Source: Methanomassiliicoccaceae archaeon (lineage in GTDB: Archaea > Thermoplasmatota > Thermoplasmata > Methanomassiliicoccales > Methanomethylophilaceae). From it: a stretch of 40,614 nucleotides of DNA. The translations under genes were made by a program, and so were the position numbers. A model generated the notes under the pieces. That model was given only the letters and a program-made list of their open reading frames with translations. It was not told the DNA's origin and ran no database searches. Positions within the stretch are counted from its first letter, which is position 1; each line of letters begins with the position of its first letter. The stretch lies in NCBI GenBank assembly GCA_016281925.1, contig JAEEJP010000070.1, positions 1-40,614 of the forward strand. Reading direction: 5' to 3'. Below, piece by piece: positions 8,254 to 15,096 of this stretch.

Positions 8254-8279
8254 AGACGGATGGGAGACCATATTTGATA

Positions 8280-8304
8280 TCTATTTATAGAATTGATAAA
8301 TCAA
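8280..8304 (+). promoter_or_regulatory. marR promoter with operator-like inverted repeat
   Basis: The TATA-like CTATTTATAG (8280-8289) is about 25 bases before the ATG at 8311. TTGAT-AA-ATCAA (8293-8304) is an inverted repeat between the TATA box and the start, the usual position for a MarR autoregulation site. Confidence 0.5.
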
Positions 8305-8310
8305 CTGCAT

Positions 8311-8748
8311 ATGGATGAAATGGTCTGCTATGGCATCGCGCTTCATGCCGTCGATTCTTTCATAGACCGGCAGATGCGCCCGGCCATGGAGAAATACGGC
8401 ATCAGAAGGACGTACGGCCCGGTTCTTCTGGCGGTCAGGACGAATCCCGGCTGCTCGCTGAAAGAAGTCGCGGATCTCATGCGCGCGGACAAAGCGCTGA
8501 TCACCCGCGTCTCTTCTTCCCTGATATCGGAGGGATTTCTGGTCAACTCCAGCGGGAAGCCCCGCGCTTACAGCCTGAATCTGACTCCAAAAGGCCGGAA
8601 GGCTCTGGATATCATAGACGACGAGCTCAGGAAAGCCTGGGGGTCGCTCACGCAGGAGCTGACCGCGGAGGAGCGCGAGGCACTGGGGGCTGCGATCTCC
8701 AAGATGGTCGCCGCCGCGGAGAGTACGGACGGAGGCCGCAGGGAATGA
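8311..8748 (+). CDS. MarR family transcriptional regulator
   Basis: A 145-residue winged-helix dimeric regulator. The central segment NPGCSLKEVADLMRADKALITRVSSSLISEGFL is the helix-turn-helix, followed by the wing (SGKPRAYSLNLTPKGR), both in the MarR pattern. I chose the ATG at 8311 rather than the TTG at 8293 because the TATA spacing predicts a transcript beginning at about 8310. The gene overlaps the first ABC gene by four bases (ATGA) and so heads the operon. It probably represses the exporter until a drug-like ligand binds. Confidence 0.9.
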   Translation: MDEMVCYGIALHAVDSFIDRQMRPAMEKYGIRRTYGPVLLAVRTNPGCSLKEVADLMRADKALITRVSSSLISEGFLVNSSGKPRAYSLNLTPKGRKALDIIDDELRKAWGSLTQELTAEEREALGAAISKMVAAAESTDGGRRE

Positions 8749-10493
8749 TACTCAAATATCTCAGGGCATCTGACTGGGCGGTCGTCGCCGTCTGCGTCCT
8801 GCTCATCGCGCTGCAGGTATACCTCGACCTCGAAGTGCCGGGCTACATGGCCGGCATAACCACGGTGCTCAACACCGGCGGGACCGCGGACCAGGTCCTG
8901 GAAGAAGGCATCCCCATGCTGGCCTGCGCGTTCGGGAGCCTGATCTCATCCGTGATCGTCGGATACCTTTCGGCGCGGACGGCCACATCCCTGGCAAAAA
9001 CGGTCAGGAAAAAGCAGTTCGATTCGGTTCAGAGGTTCTCTTCCGAGGAGATCGGAAAGTTTTCCGTGGCATCCCTGATCACCCGCAGCACCAACGATGT
9101 CAACCAGGTCATGATGGTGATAGCGCTCGGGCTGCAGGTAATGATCAAAGCCCCCATCATGGCGGTCTGGGCCGTCTCCAAGATCATAGGCTCGGATCTG
9201 AGATGGACATCCGCCGTCGCGATTTCCGTCGCCGTCATGCTGGCGATCATCCTCGCCATAATGCTGTTCGTAGTGCCGAGGTTCAAGAAGCTTCAGGGAT
9301 ACACGGACGACGTCAATGCCGCCACCAAGGAGGGCATCGAAGGCATCCGCGTGATCCACGCCTACAACGCAGAATCGTTCCAGGAAAGCAGGTTCAAAAG
9401 AGCGAACAGGATCCTCACCGGTACGCACCTTTCAGTGACCAGAGCGCTTGCATTCCTCAGCCCGGCGATGCAGACGGTGATGAATCTGATGTCGCTGTCC
9501 ATATTCTGGATAGGCGCCAGCATCATCAACGAGGCGGCCGGCATGATGAGGATAGAAGAATTCTCGTCTATGGTCGTGTTCTCCTCGTATGCTCTCCAGA
9601 TAGTGGCTTCTTTCATGATGCTGACGGCGGTATTCATGATACTTCCCAGGGCACAGGTCGCCGCCCGCCGCATCGAGGAGGTCATCGATACCGAGCCGTC
9701 GATCAGGGACGGCGGCGTGGAAGCGGCTCCTGAGGGGCACGAGGGCGAAGTGGAATTCGTGGACGTGAGCTTCAGATATCCGGGAGCCAGGGAGGACGTG
9801 TTCAGCGGCATCAGCTTCTCCGCCAGGAAGGGGGAGACCGTCGCTTTCATCGGATCGACCGGGAGCGGGAAGAGCACCCTGGTGAATCTCATACCCAGAT
9901 TCTACGACGCCACCGGGGGGAAGGTGATGGTCGACGGGGTGGACGTCCGCGATTATGACATAGGCGCGCTCCGCGGCAGGATCGGATACGTGCCCCAGAA
10001 ATCCGTCCTGATGAGCGGCACCATCGAATCGAACGTAAACTACGGCAGCGGCTCGGAAGAACGTACCTTGGAGGATGTCAGAAAGGCAGTGGAGATTGCC
10101 CAGGCAGCCGATTTCGTCGGGAAAGCCGACGGCCAATACGGAGCCAGAGTGGCCGAGGACGGGACCAATTTCTCCGGGGGGCAGAGGCAGCGCCTTTCCA
10201 TAGCCCGCGCGGTCTGCAGGAAGCCGGAGATCTACATCTTCGACGATTCCTTCTCCGCGCTGGATTACAGGACGGACAGGGATCTCAGAGCTGCCCTGAG
10301 AAAGGAAGCCGCCGGGGCCACCAAACTCATCGTCGCCCAAAGGATCGGCACCATAAAGGATGCCGACAGGATCGTCGTGCTGGACGGCGGGAAAGCCGTC
10401 GGCATCGGGAAGCACGAGGATCTGCTCAGGGACTGCCCTGTGTACCGCGAAATAGCGTCGTCGCAGCTTTCCGCAGAGGAGCTGGGAATATGA
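8745..10493 (+). CDS. ABC exporter half-transporter with degenerate catalytic site
   Basis: A 582-residue type IV ABC half-transporter. Six membrane segments occupy about the first 310 residues and the nucleotide-binding domain follows: Walker A GSTGSGKST, signature FSGGQRQRLSIAR, Walker B YIFDDSFSALD. The residue after the Walker B aspartate is Asp, where the catalytic Glu is expected. This is typical of the non-catalytic partner in heterodimeric bacterial and archaeal multidrug exporters. It overlaps both marR (ATGA) and the second ABC gene (ATGA). Substrate is unknown, but MarR control suggests drugs or toxic metabolites. Confidence 0.92.
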   Translation: MILKYLRASDWAVVAVCVLLIALQVYLDLEVPGYMAGITTVLNTGGTADQVLEEGIPMLACAFGSLISSVIVGYLSARTATSLAKTVRKKQFDSVQRFSSEEIGKFSVASLITRSTNDVNQVMMVIALGLQVMIKAPIMAVWAVSKIIGSDLRWTSAVAISVAVMLAIILAIMLFVVPRFKKLQGYTDDVNAATKEGIEGIRVIHAYNAESFQESRFKRANRILTGTHLSVTRALAFLSPAMQTVMNLMSLSIFWIGASIINEAAGMMRIEEFSSMVVFSSYALQIVASFMMLTAVFMILPRAQVAARRIEEVIDTEPSIRDGGVEAAPEGHEGEVEFVDVSFRYPGAREDVFSGISFSARKGETVAFIGSTGSGKSTLVNLIPRFYDATGGKVMVDGVDVRDYDIGALRGRIGYVPQKSVLMSGTIESNVNYGSGSEERTLEDVRKAVEIAQAADFVGKADGQYGARVAEDGTNFSGGQRQRLSIARAVCRKPEIYIFDDSFSALDYRTDRDLRAALRKEAAGATKLIVAQRIGTIKDADRIVVLDGGKAVGIGKHEDLLRDCPVYREIASSQLSAEELGI

Positions 10494-12283
10494 GGATCCG
10501 CGACAGAAGCCAGGCCGAGAAGCCCGACGATTTCGGGTCCGCATGGAAGAGGATATTCCGGTACATGGGAAGATACAGATACGCTTTCTATGCCGCCGTC
10601 GGGATGTCCGCGGTGGGCACCGCCATATCGCTGGCCGGCCCGAACATGATCAGCGATATCACCGATCTCATCAAGGACGGCCTCGCCCCGGGGAAATCGG
10701 TGGATCTGGATGCGGTCGCGTCTATAGGCATGAGCCTTCTGATGCTGTACGGGATCAGCGCCGCGATCCTGCTGGCTCAGAACCTCATAATGTCGACCAT
10801 AACCCAGAGGACCGCGGGAAACCTCCGCGACGACATATCCGAGAAGATGAACAGGGTGCCGCTGGGATTCTTCGACGGATCCAGCTCCGGGGATCTCATG
10901 AGCCGCGTCACCAACGATGCGGACAGCATGGGCCAGTCGATGAACCAGAGCTTGGGCATGATGATCTCTTCGGTAACGCTGTTTCTGGGCTCCCTGGCCA
11001 TGATGTTCCTGACCAACGTTCCGATGGCGGTGACCGCGGTCCTGTCGTCGCTGCTGGGCATCGCCATGATGGCCGCCATAGTCAAAGTGTCCCAAAAGCA
11101 TTTCGAGATGCAGCAGACCAACCTCGGCCGCATGAACGGACACGTGGGCGAGACGTATTCGTCGCACATAATCGTCAAAGCCTTCGGGGGCGAGGAAAGC
11201 GCGACCGGGAAATTCGACGCGATCAACGGGGATCTGACCCGTTCGTCCTTCTACGCGATGTTCATTTCGGGGACGATGATGCCCATAACCAATTTCGTGG
11301 GCAATTTCGGATACGTCATGGTCTGCCTCGTAGGCGCGGTGCTGGTCATCGACGGCAGCGCCACTATCGGGACCATAGTCGCTTTCATGATCTACATCCG
11401 CCTTTTCACACAGCCCCTTTCGCAGATTTCCCAGGCCCTCACCAACATGCAGTCGGTGGCGGCCGGAGCGGAGAGGGTCTTCGCCTTCCTGGATGAGGAG
11501 GAGATCCCCGAGGAGCGCAGGGACGGCCCGCACATAGAGCGCGCGGTCGGGCGCGTGGAATTCAGGGACGTCCATTTCGGATACGTCCCCGGGAAGGAGA
11601 TCATCAAAGGGTTCTCCGCGGAGATCGAGCCGGGCCAGAAGGTCGCCATCGTGGGGCCCACCGGGGCCGGGAAGACGACCATCGTCAACCTGCTCATGAG
11701 ATTCTATGACGTGGACAGCGGCCAGATCCTCATAGACGGGATCCCCGTGAGCGAGATGACCCGCGCCAACGTCCACGAGCAGTTCTGCATGGTCCTGCAG
11801 AACTCGTGGCTCTTCGGGGATACGGTCAGGAACAACATAGCGTTCAACCGCAGGGACGTCTCCGACGAGCAGATCAGGGAGGCATGCAGGGCGGTCGGAA
11901 TAGACAGATACATAATGTCGCTGCCGGACGGCTACAGCACCGTAATCGGGGCCGATACCGAGCTTTCCGCCGGCCAGAAGCAGCAGCTCGTCATTGCGAG
12001 GGCGCTCATCGACCGCTCCCCCATGCTGATATTCGACGAAGCCACGAGTTCGGTGGACACCAGAACGGAGAAGATCATCCAGGAAAGCCTGGACCGCCTC
12101 TCCAGCGGAAGGACGTCGTTCGTCATCGCCCACCGCCTCTCCACCATCAGGAACTCCGACCTTATCCTGGTCATGAAAGACGGGAACATCATAGAGCAGG
12201 GGAACCACGAGAGCCTGATGGCGCAGGGCGGGTTCTACTGCGGCCTATACAACAGCCAGTTCGAAACCGCCGGCGCAAACTGA
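10490..12283 (+). CDS. ABC exporter half-transporter, catalytic partner
   Basis: A 597-residue ABC half-transporter. About the first 330 residues carry the membrane segments. The ATPase domain has Walker A GPTGAGKTT, signature LSAGQKQQLVIARAL, Walker B LIFDEATSSVD with an intact catalytic Glu, and switch histidine VIAHRLST. Together with the preceding gene it would form a heterodimer with one active and one degenerate ATP site. It is the last gene of the marR operon, and a hairpin follows at 12299. Confidence 0.93.
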   Translation: MRIRDRSQAEKPDDFGSAWKRIFRYMGRYRYAFYAAVGMSAVGTAISLAGPNMISDITDLIKDGLAPGKSVDLDAVASIGMSLLMLYGISAAILLAQNLIMSTITQRTAGNLRDDISEKMNRVPLGFFDGSSSGDLMSRVTNDADSMGQSMNQSLGMMISSVTLFLGSLAMMFLTNVPMAVTAVLSSLLGIAMMAAIVKVSQKHFEMQQTNLGRMNGHVGETYSSHIIVKAFGGEESATGKFDAINGDLTRSSFYAMFISGTMMPITNFVGNFGYVMVCLVGAVLVIDGSATIGTIVAFMIYIRLFTQPLSQISQALTNMQSVAAGAERVFAFLDEEEIPEERRDGPHIERAVGRVEFRDVHFGYVPGKEIIKGFSAEIEPGQKVAIVGPTGAGKTTIVNLLMRFYDVDSGQILIDGIPVSEMTRANVHEQFCMVLQNSWLFGDTVRNNIAFNRRDVSDEQIREACRAVGIDRYIMSLPDGYSTVIGADTELSAGQKQQLVIARALIDRSPMLIFDEATSSVDTRTEKIIQESLDRLSSGRTSFVIAHRLSTIRNSDLILVMKDGNIIEQGNHESLMAQGGFYCGLYNSQFETAGAN

Positions 12284-12298
12284 GCCCAAACCAATCCT

Positions 12299-12323
12299 CT
12301 GCCTTCAATGCGCCGGAAGGCAG
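12299..12323. terminator. Bidirectional hairpin between convergent genes
   Basis: CTGCCTTC pairs with GAAGGCAG across a nine-base loop. It lies between the ABC gene stop (12283) and the SDR gene stop (12334), and may serve both strands. Confidence 0.45.
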
Positions 12324-12333
12324 GGTTTCCGCA

Positions 12334-13092
12334 TCAATCCCAGTATCTGCGCCAGCAATATGATGCAAAACGTGGGAAATGGCCGGCGAGTGCGATGGTC
12401 GCGCGGGTGGATAACCCGCATACGGACCTTTTCCTGCCGGCGGCGCAGTCTTTCATCGCCTTCGCCACTACGGCCTCTCTGGTGGCCGCGCTTCCGAAAA
12501 CCTTGGGAGGGGCGTCGAAACTGGATCTGACCCCGTCGATGAACGGGGTATCCACCCATCCCGGCGACACCTCCAGCACGGAAATCCCTCTCTCTTCGAC
12601 CTCGTATCTCAGGGAATCCAGATAGCTTCTGACGAAGGCTTTGGACGCGGAATAGACGCCCAGCCTGTAGGCCGCCACATAAGCGGCTTCCGAGCACAGG
12701 GCTATGATATGCGACCCGTTACCCATGAATGGGACGCACATGGAAACGAAATCCACGGTCGAGGACACGTTGACCTCTATCATGGAGCGCGTCTGCTCCT
12801 TTGGGATGGAGAAACTGTCCCCGAAGCGGCCGAGCCCGGCACAGGCTATCGCATAGCGTATGTCAGGCTTCTCTTCGCCGACTGCATCCGCCAGACGGTC
12901 TCTTTCTTTTGCGTCGGAAAGATCGGCAGGGATGATGCGACATTCCGTGCGGATGCCGGAGGCTACAGCCCCCATGGCATCCGCGCGCCTGGATATCATC
13001 CAGATCTCGTCGAGACCTTCGGAATCCAGGGCGCGGCAGAATTCGGCGCCGATCCCCGAGGATGCACCGGTGACTGCCGCGATCCTCGCCAT
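12334..13092 (-). CDS. Short-chain dehydrogenase/reductase
   Basis: A 252-residue Rossmann-fold oxidoreductase. The N-terminus VTGASSGIG is the TGxxxGxG cofactor loop, and the ISRR at the end of the second strand favours NADP. ADLSD, the CAG motif (ACAGLG), a serine in ALCSEAAY and YSASK supply the classical Ser-Tyr-Lys active site. Two basic, hydrophobic stretches at the C-terminus (ALAGHFPRFASYCWRR) may let it sit at the membrane. Its ATG shares one base with the stop of the 31-residue peptide gene upstream, so the two are coupled. Substrate is unknown. Confidence 0.9.
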   Translation of the reverse strand: MARIAAVTGASSGIGAEFCRALDSEGLDEIWMISRRADAMGAVASGIRTECRIIPADLSDAKERDRLADAVGEEKPDIRYAIACAGLGRFGDSFSIPKEQTRSMIEVNVSSTVDFVSMCVPFMGNGSHIIALCSEAAYVAAYRLGVYSASKAFVRSYLDSLRYEVEERGISVLEVSPGWVDTPFIDGVRSSFDAPPKVFGSAATREAVVAKAMKDCAAGRKRSVCGLSTRATIALAGHFPRFASYCWRRYWD

Positions 13093-13187
13093 CAGACAAG
13101 CACCGCAACCGCTGCCGTGAGAGCGACAACGACCATGATGCCGACCATGAGGAAAGCGAGCAATTTTTTCTTCTGTTCGAGCTTCAT
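13092..13187 (-). CDS. 31-residue single-pass membrane peptide coupled to the SDR gene
   Basis: A small ORF. It starts at the ATG at 13187 with a short basic stretch (MKLEQKKK) and continues as one hydrophobic segment of about 22 residues (LLAFLMVGIMVVV and onward) to TGA at 13092-13094. The stop overlaps the SDR start codon (TGATG). A good minus-strand TATA element sits at 13216-13229, giving a leader of about ten bases, so this is the first gene of the transcript. The composition (positive N-terminus plus one helix) fits a membrane microprotein. It may anchor or regulate the SDR; that is inference. Confidence 0.65.
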   Translation of the reverse strand: MKLEQKKKLLAFLMVGIMVVVALTAAVAVLV

Positions 13188-13215
13188 AATTATCTGCGCC
13201 GAGATTATGCTTTAG

Positions 13216-13229
13216 TTATAATATTTTAT
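13216..13229 (-). promoter_or_regulatory. TATA element of the microprotein-SDR operon
   Basis: The minus-strand AATATTATAAC-like stretch lies about 30-40 bases before the ATG at 13187. Confidence 0.5.
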
Positions 13230-13253
13230 TGAATGTATCAACAAAAAACGGCG

Positions 13254-14099
13254 TCATCTGTAGCAGCATTCGGGGATGAAGCTGACGGGAGCGGCCTTCC
13301 TTCCGCGGTCCTTGGATGCCATCCTCGTCTGGACAGCATTAAACTCGTCGGGATCCAGAACGGTCTCTGCGGTATGCCGTATCAGCAGCTCCTCCCAGCG
13401 CATGAATCCGGCATAGACGGGATTGTGGAGCACGTTTCTGAGATTGTATTTGTTCCAGGGATTGCCTTTCCTGGTCAGCAGCCCCAGTCCGTTGAGCTCA
13501 TAGCAGATGGAATCCACCGTCGCCCCGCCCATGTATTCGGAGAAAATGCGGCCGGCGACCGCGAGCTCTTCCGGCTCGGCGACGAGAGCGCCCTTCTCGA
13601 TTGAATAGCCGAATGGGGGTGTGAACCCCATGGTTTTCTTCTTGGAATCGGATGTTCCCAAGGATTCCGCCTTCTCGCGCATGCCCATGTAGGTCCTCTC
13701 GCCGATCTGCTCGCTCTCCAGCTGGGCGATGCGCTGGATCATGTCTACGACGAACCTTCCCAGAGCGTTGGTGGTATCCAAAGACTCGGAGGACGACACG
13801 AATTTCTTCCCGTTCCTGTCGAGCTCCTCCATCATCTGCATGAAGTTCCTGCTGTTCCTGTGTATGCGGTCCATTTTGATCACGAGGATGACATCCCAGG
13901 AATCGGATTCCTCCATCATTCTGCGGTATGCGGGACGCTTCGCGCTTCTCCCCGAATACCCGTCGTCTTCGTACGTCGCTGCGACGTCCCATCCTTCGGC
14001 GATGCAATAGTCTTCCAGAAGCGATTTCTGCGCTTCCAGGGAGTATCCTTCCGCGGCCTGCTCGTCTGTGGATACCCTGACATATATCGCAGCGCGCAT
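13254..14099 (-). CDS. Serine recombinase, short form
   Basis: A 281-residue site-specific recombinase of the resolvase/invertase superfamily. The N-terminal catalytic domain starts IYVRVSTDEQ, with Ser 10 as the likely nucleophile. It continues with EDDGYSGRSAKRPAYRRMM, KMDRIHRNS and the LESEQIGERT helix. A recombinase domain follows (GFTPPFGYS...VYAGFMRW). The protein stops soon after this, with no zinc-ribbon and coiled-coil C-terminus, so it is shorter than full large serine recombinases (usually 450 or more). Its 5' end overlaps the upstream paralogue by 184 bases. No att sites or cargo are recognisable, and activity is uncertain. Confidence 0.85.
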   Translation of the reverse strand: MRAAIYVRVSTDEQAAEGYSLEAQKSLLEDYCIAEGWDVAATYEDDGYSGRSAKRPAYRRMMEESDSWDVILVIKMDRIHRNSRNFMQMMEELDRNGKKFVSSSESLDTTNALGRFVVDMIQRIAQLESEQIGERTYMGMREKAESLGTSDSKKKTMGFTPPFGYSIEKGALVAEPEELAVAGRIFSEYMGGATVDSICYELNGLGLLTRKGNPWNKYNLRNVLHNPVYAGFMRWEELLIRHTAETVLDPDEFNAVQTRMASKDRGRKAAPVSFIPECCYR

Positions 14100-14872
14100 C
14101 GCCCGACCACCACCGGGCCGTTGACAGCCTCATATTTTTCCTCGCCGATTATGGCCTCGTGATCTCCGCGCTTGATTATGCCGTTCCAATCCGAATAACC
14201 GGCATATATGGGGTTTCTGAGGATGTTTGATACGGTCTGAGGGCTCCATTTCCCTCCTTTTTTGGTAGGAATGCCGCTGCGGGACAGGAAATCGGCGATG
14301 TCTTTCAGCGTGGATCCGCGGATCCTCATGTCGAACATCATGCGGACGGCATCCGCCTCCTCGGGGATTACCAGCATTTCCCCTCCTTCGAATGAATAGC
14401 CGTAGGGATGGGCGGAACCCAGATGCCCTTTCCCGCTTTTCGCTTTGTAAGTCATGCCGAGTTTGACCCTTTCGCCGATCTGCTCGCTCTCCAGCTGGGC
14501 GATGCGCTGCATTATGTCCATTACGAACCTTCCCATCGCGGTGGTGGTATCGAACTTGTCCTGCATCGAATTGAATTCCTTTCCGTTGGAGCGGAGGTCG
14601 TCCATCATCAGCGCGAAGTTCACGCTGTTCCTGTGTATGCGGTCCATCTTGAGGACCAGAAGGATGTCCCAGGAGCCGGATTCCTCCATCATCCTGGCGT
14701 ACTCCGGACGGTCGGTGGTGCGGCCTGAATGCCCTTCGTCCCTGTAGATCCCGGCCACTTCCCATCCGCGGACTCTGCAGTAGGCCTCCATCCTTTTCAC
14801 TTGGGCGTCCAGGGAGAAGCCTTCCCTTGCCTGGTCTTCTGTCGAGACCCTTGCATACAATGCCGCGCGCAT
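13916..14872 (-). CDS. Serine recombinase paralogue with out-of-frame chimeric tail
   Basis: A 318-residue ORF closely related to the gene downstream. The catalytic domain is LYARVSTEDQ (Ser 10), DEGHSGRTTDRPEYARMM, KMDRIHRNS, LESEQIGERV, followed by the recombinase domain (SAHPYGYS...IYAGYSDW). Homology ends at EEKYEAVNG. From there the frame reads about 60 residues of the start of the second recombinase gene in the wrong frame. So the native 3' end is missing and has been replaced at a junction near 14110. This suggests a tandem duplication or recombination between two copies that deleted the middle. It may be a pseudogene. Confidence 0.75.
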   Translation of the reverse strand: MRAALYARVSTEDQAREGFSLDAQVKRMEAYCRVRGWEVAGIYRDEGHSGRTTDRPEYARMMEESGSWDILLVLKMDRIHRNSVNFALMMDDLRSNGKEFNSMQDKFDTTTAMGRFVMDIMQRIAQLESEQIGERVKLGMTYKAKSGKGHLGSAHPYGYSFEGGEMLVIPEEADAVRMMFDMRIRGSTLKDIADFLSRSGIPTKKGGKWSPQTVSNILRNPIYAGYSDWNGIIKRGDHEAIIGEEKYEAVNGPVVVGRCALRYMSGYPQTSRPRKDTPWKRRNRFWKTIASPKDGTSQRRTKTTGIRGEARSVPHTAE

Positions 14873-14937
14873 GACATCCCTCGGGCGGCCGGACGGGAAT
14901 GGTTCCGCGGGCGCCTTCCCGCAGTAATCGGCGGAAT

Positions 14938-14952
14938 TCTAAATAAAATCTT
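14938..14952 (-). promoter_or_regulatory. TATA-like element upstream of the recombinase pair
   Basis: The minus-strand run GATTTTATTTA is about 70 bases before the ATG at 14872. The leader would be about 45 bases. Confidence 0.35.
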
Positions 14953-15048
14953 AGAGACCATGCTTAAATCGGCCGTTCCATAGGGATAGCCCGGATTCTC
15001 CGCGCAGAACGGCGCTTCCCGAGGCGTCTGGCCCGGGATCAAAGGAAT

Positions 15049-15080
15049 GCAGGGTACGGCCGTTTCTGGGCCGGCCCTGC
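15049..15080 (-). terminator. Hairpin downstream of the surface-protein gene
   Basis: GCAGGG and CCCTGC form the outer stem with inner GGCC pairs, 17 bases past the stop at 15097. Confidence 0.4.
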
Positions 15081-15096
15081 GGTTTCGGTATCGGCC

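Noticed and set aside
10265-12208. Minus-strand 647-codon open frame
   Set aside because: It is antisense to the second ABC gene, has shadow-like composition (His, Arg, Asp, Gly rich) and no domain.
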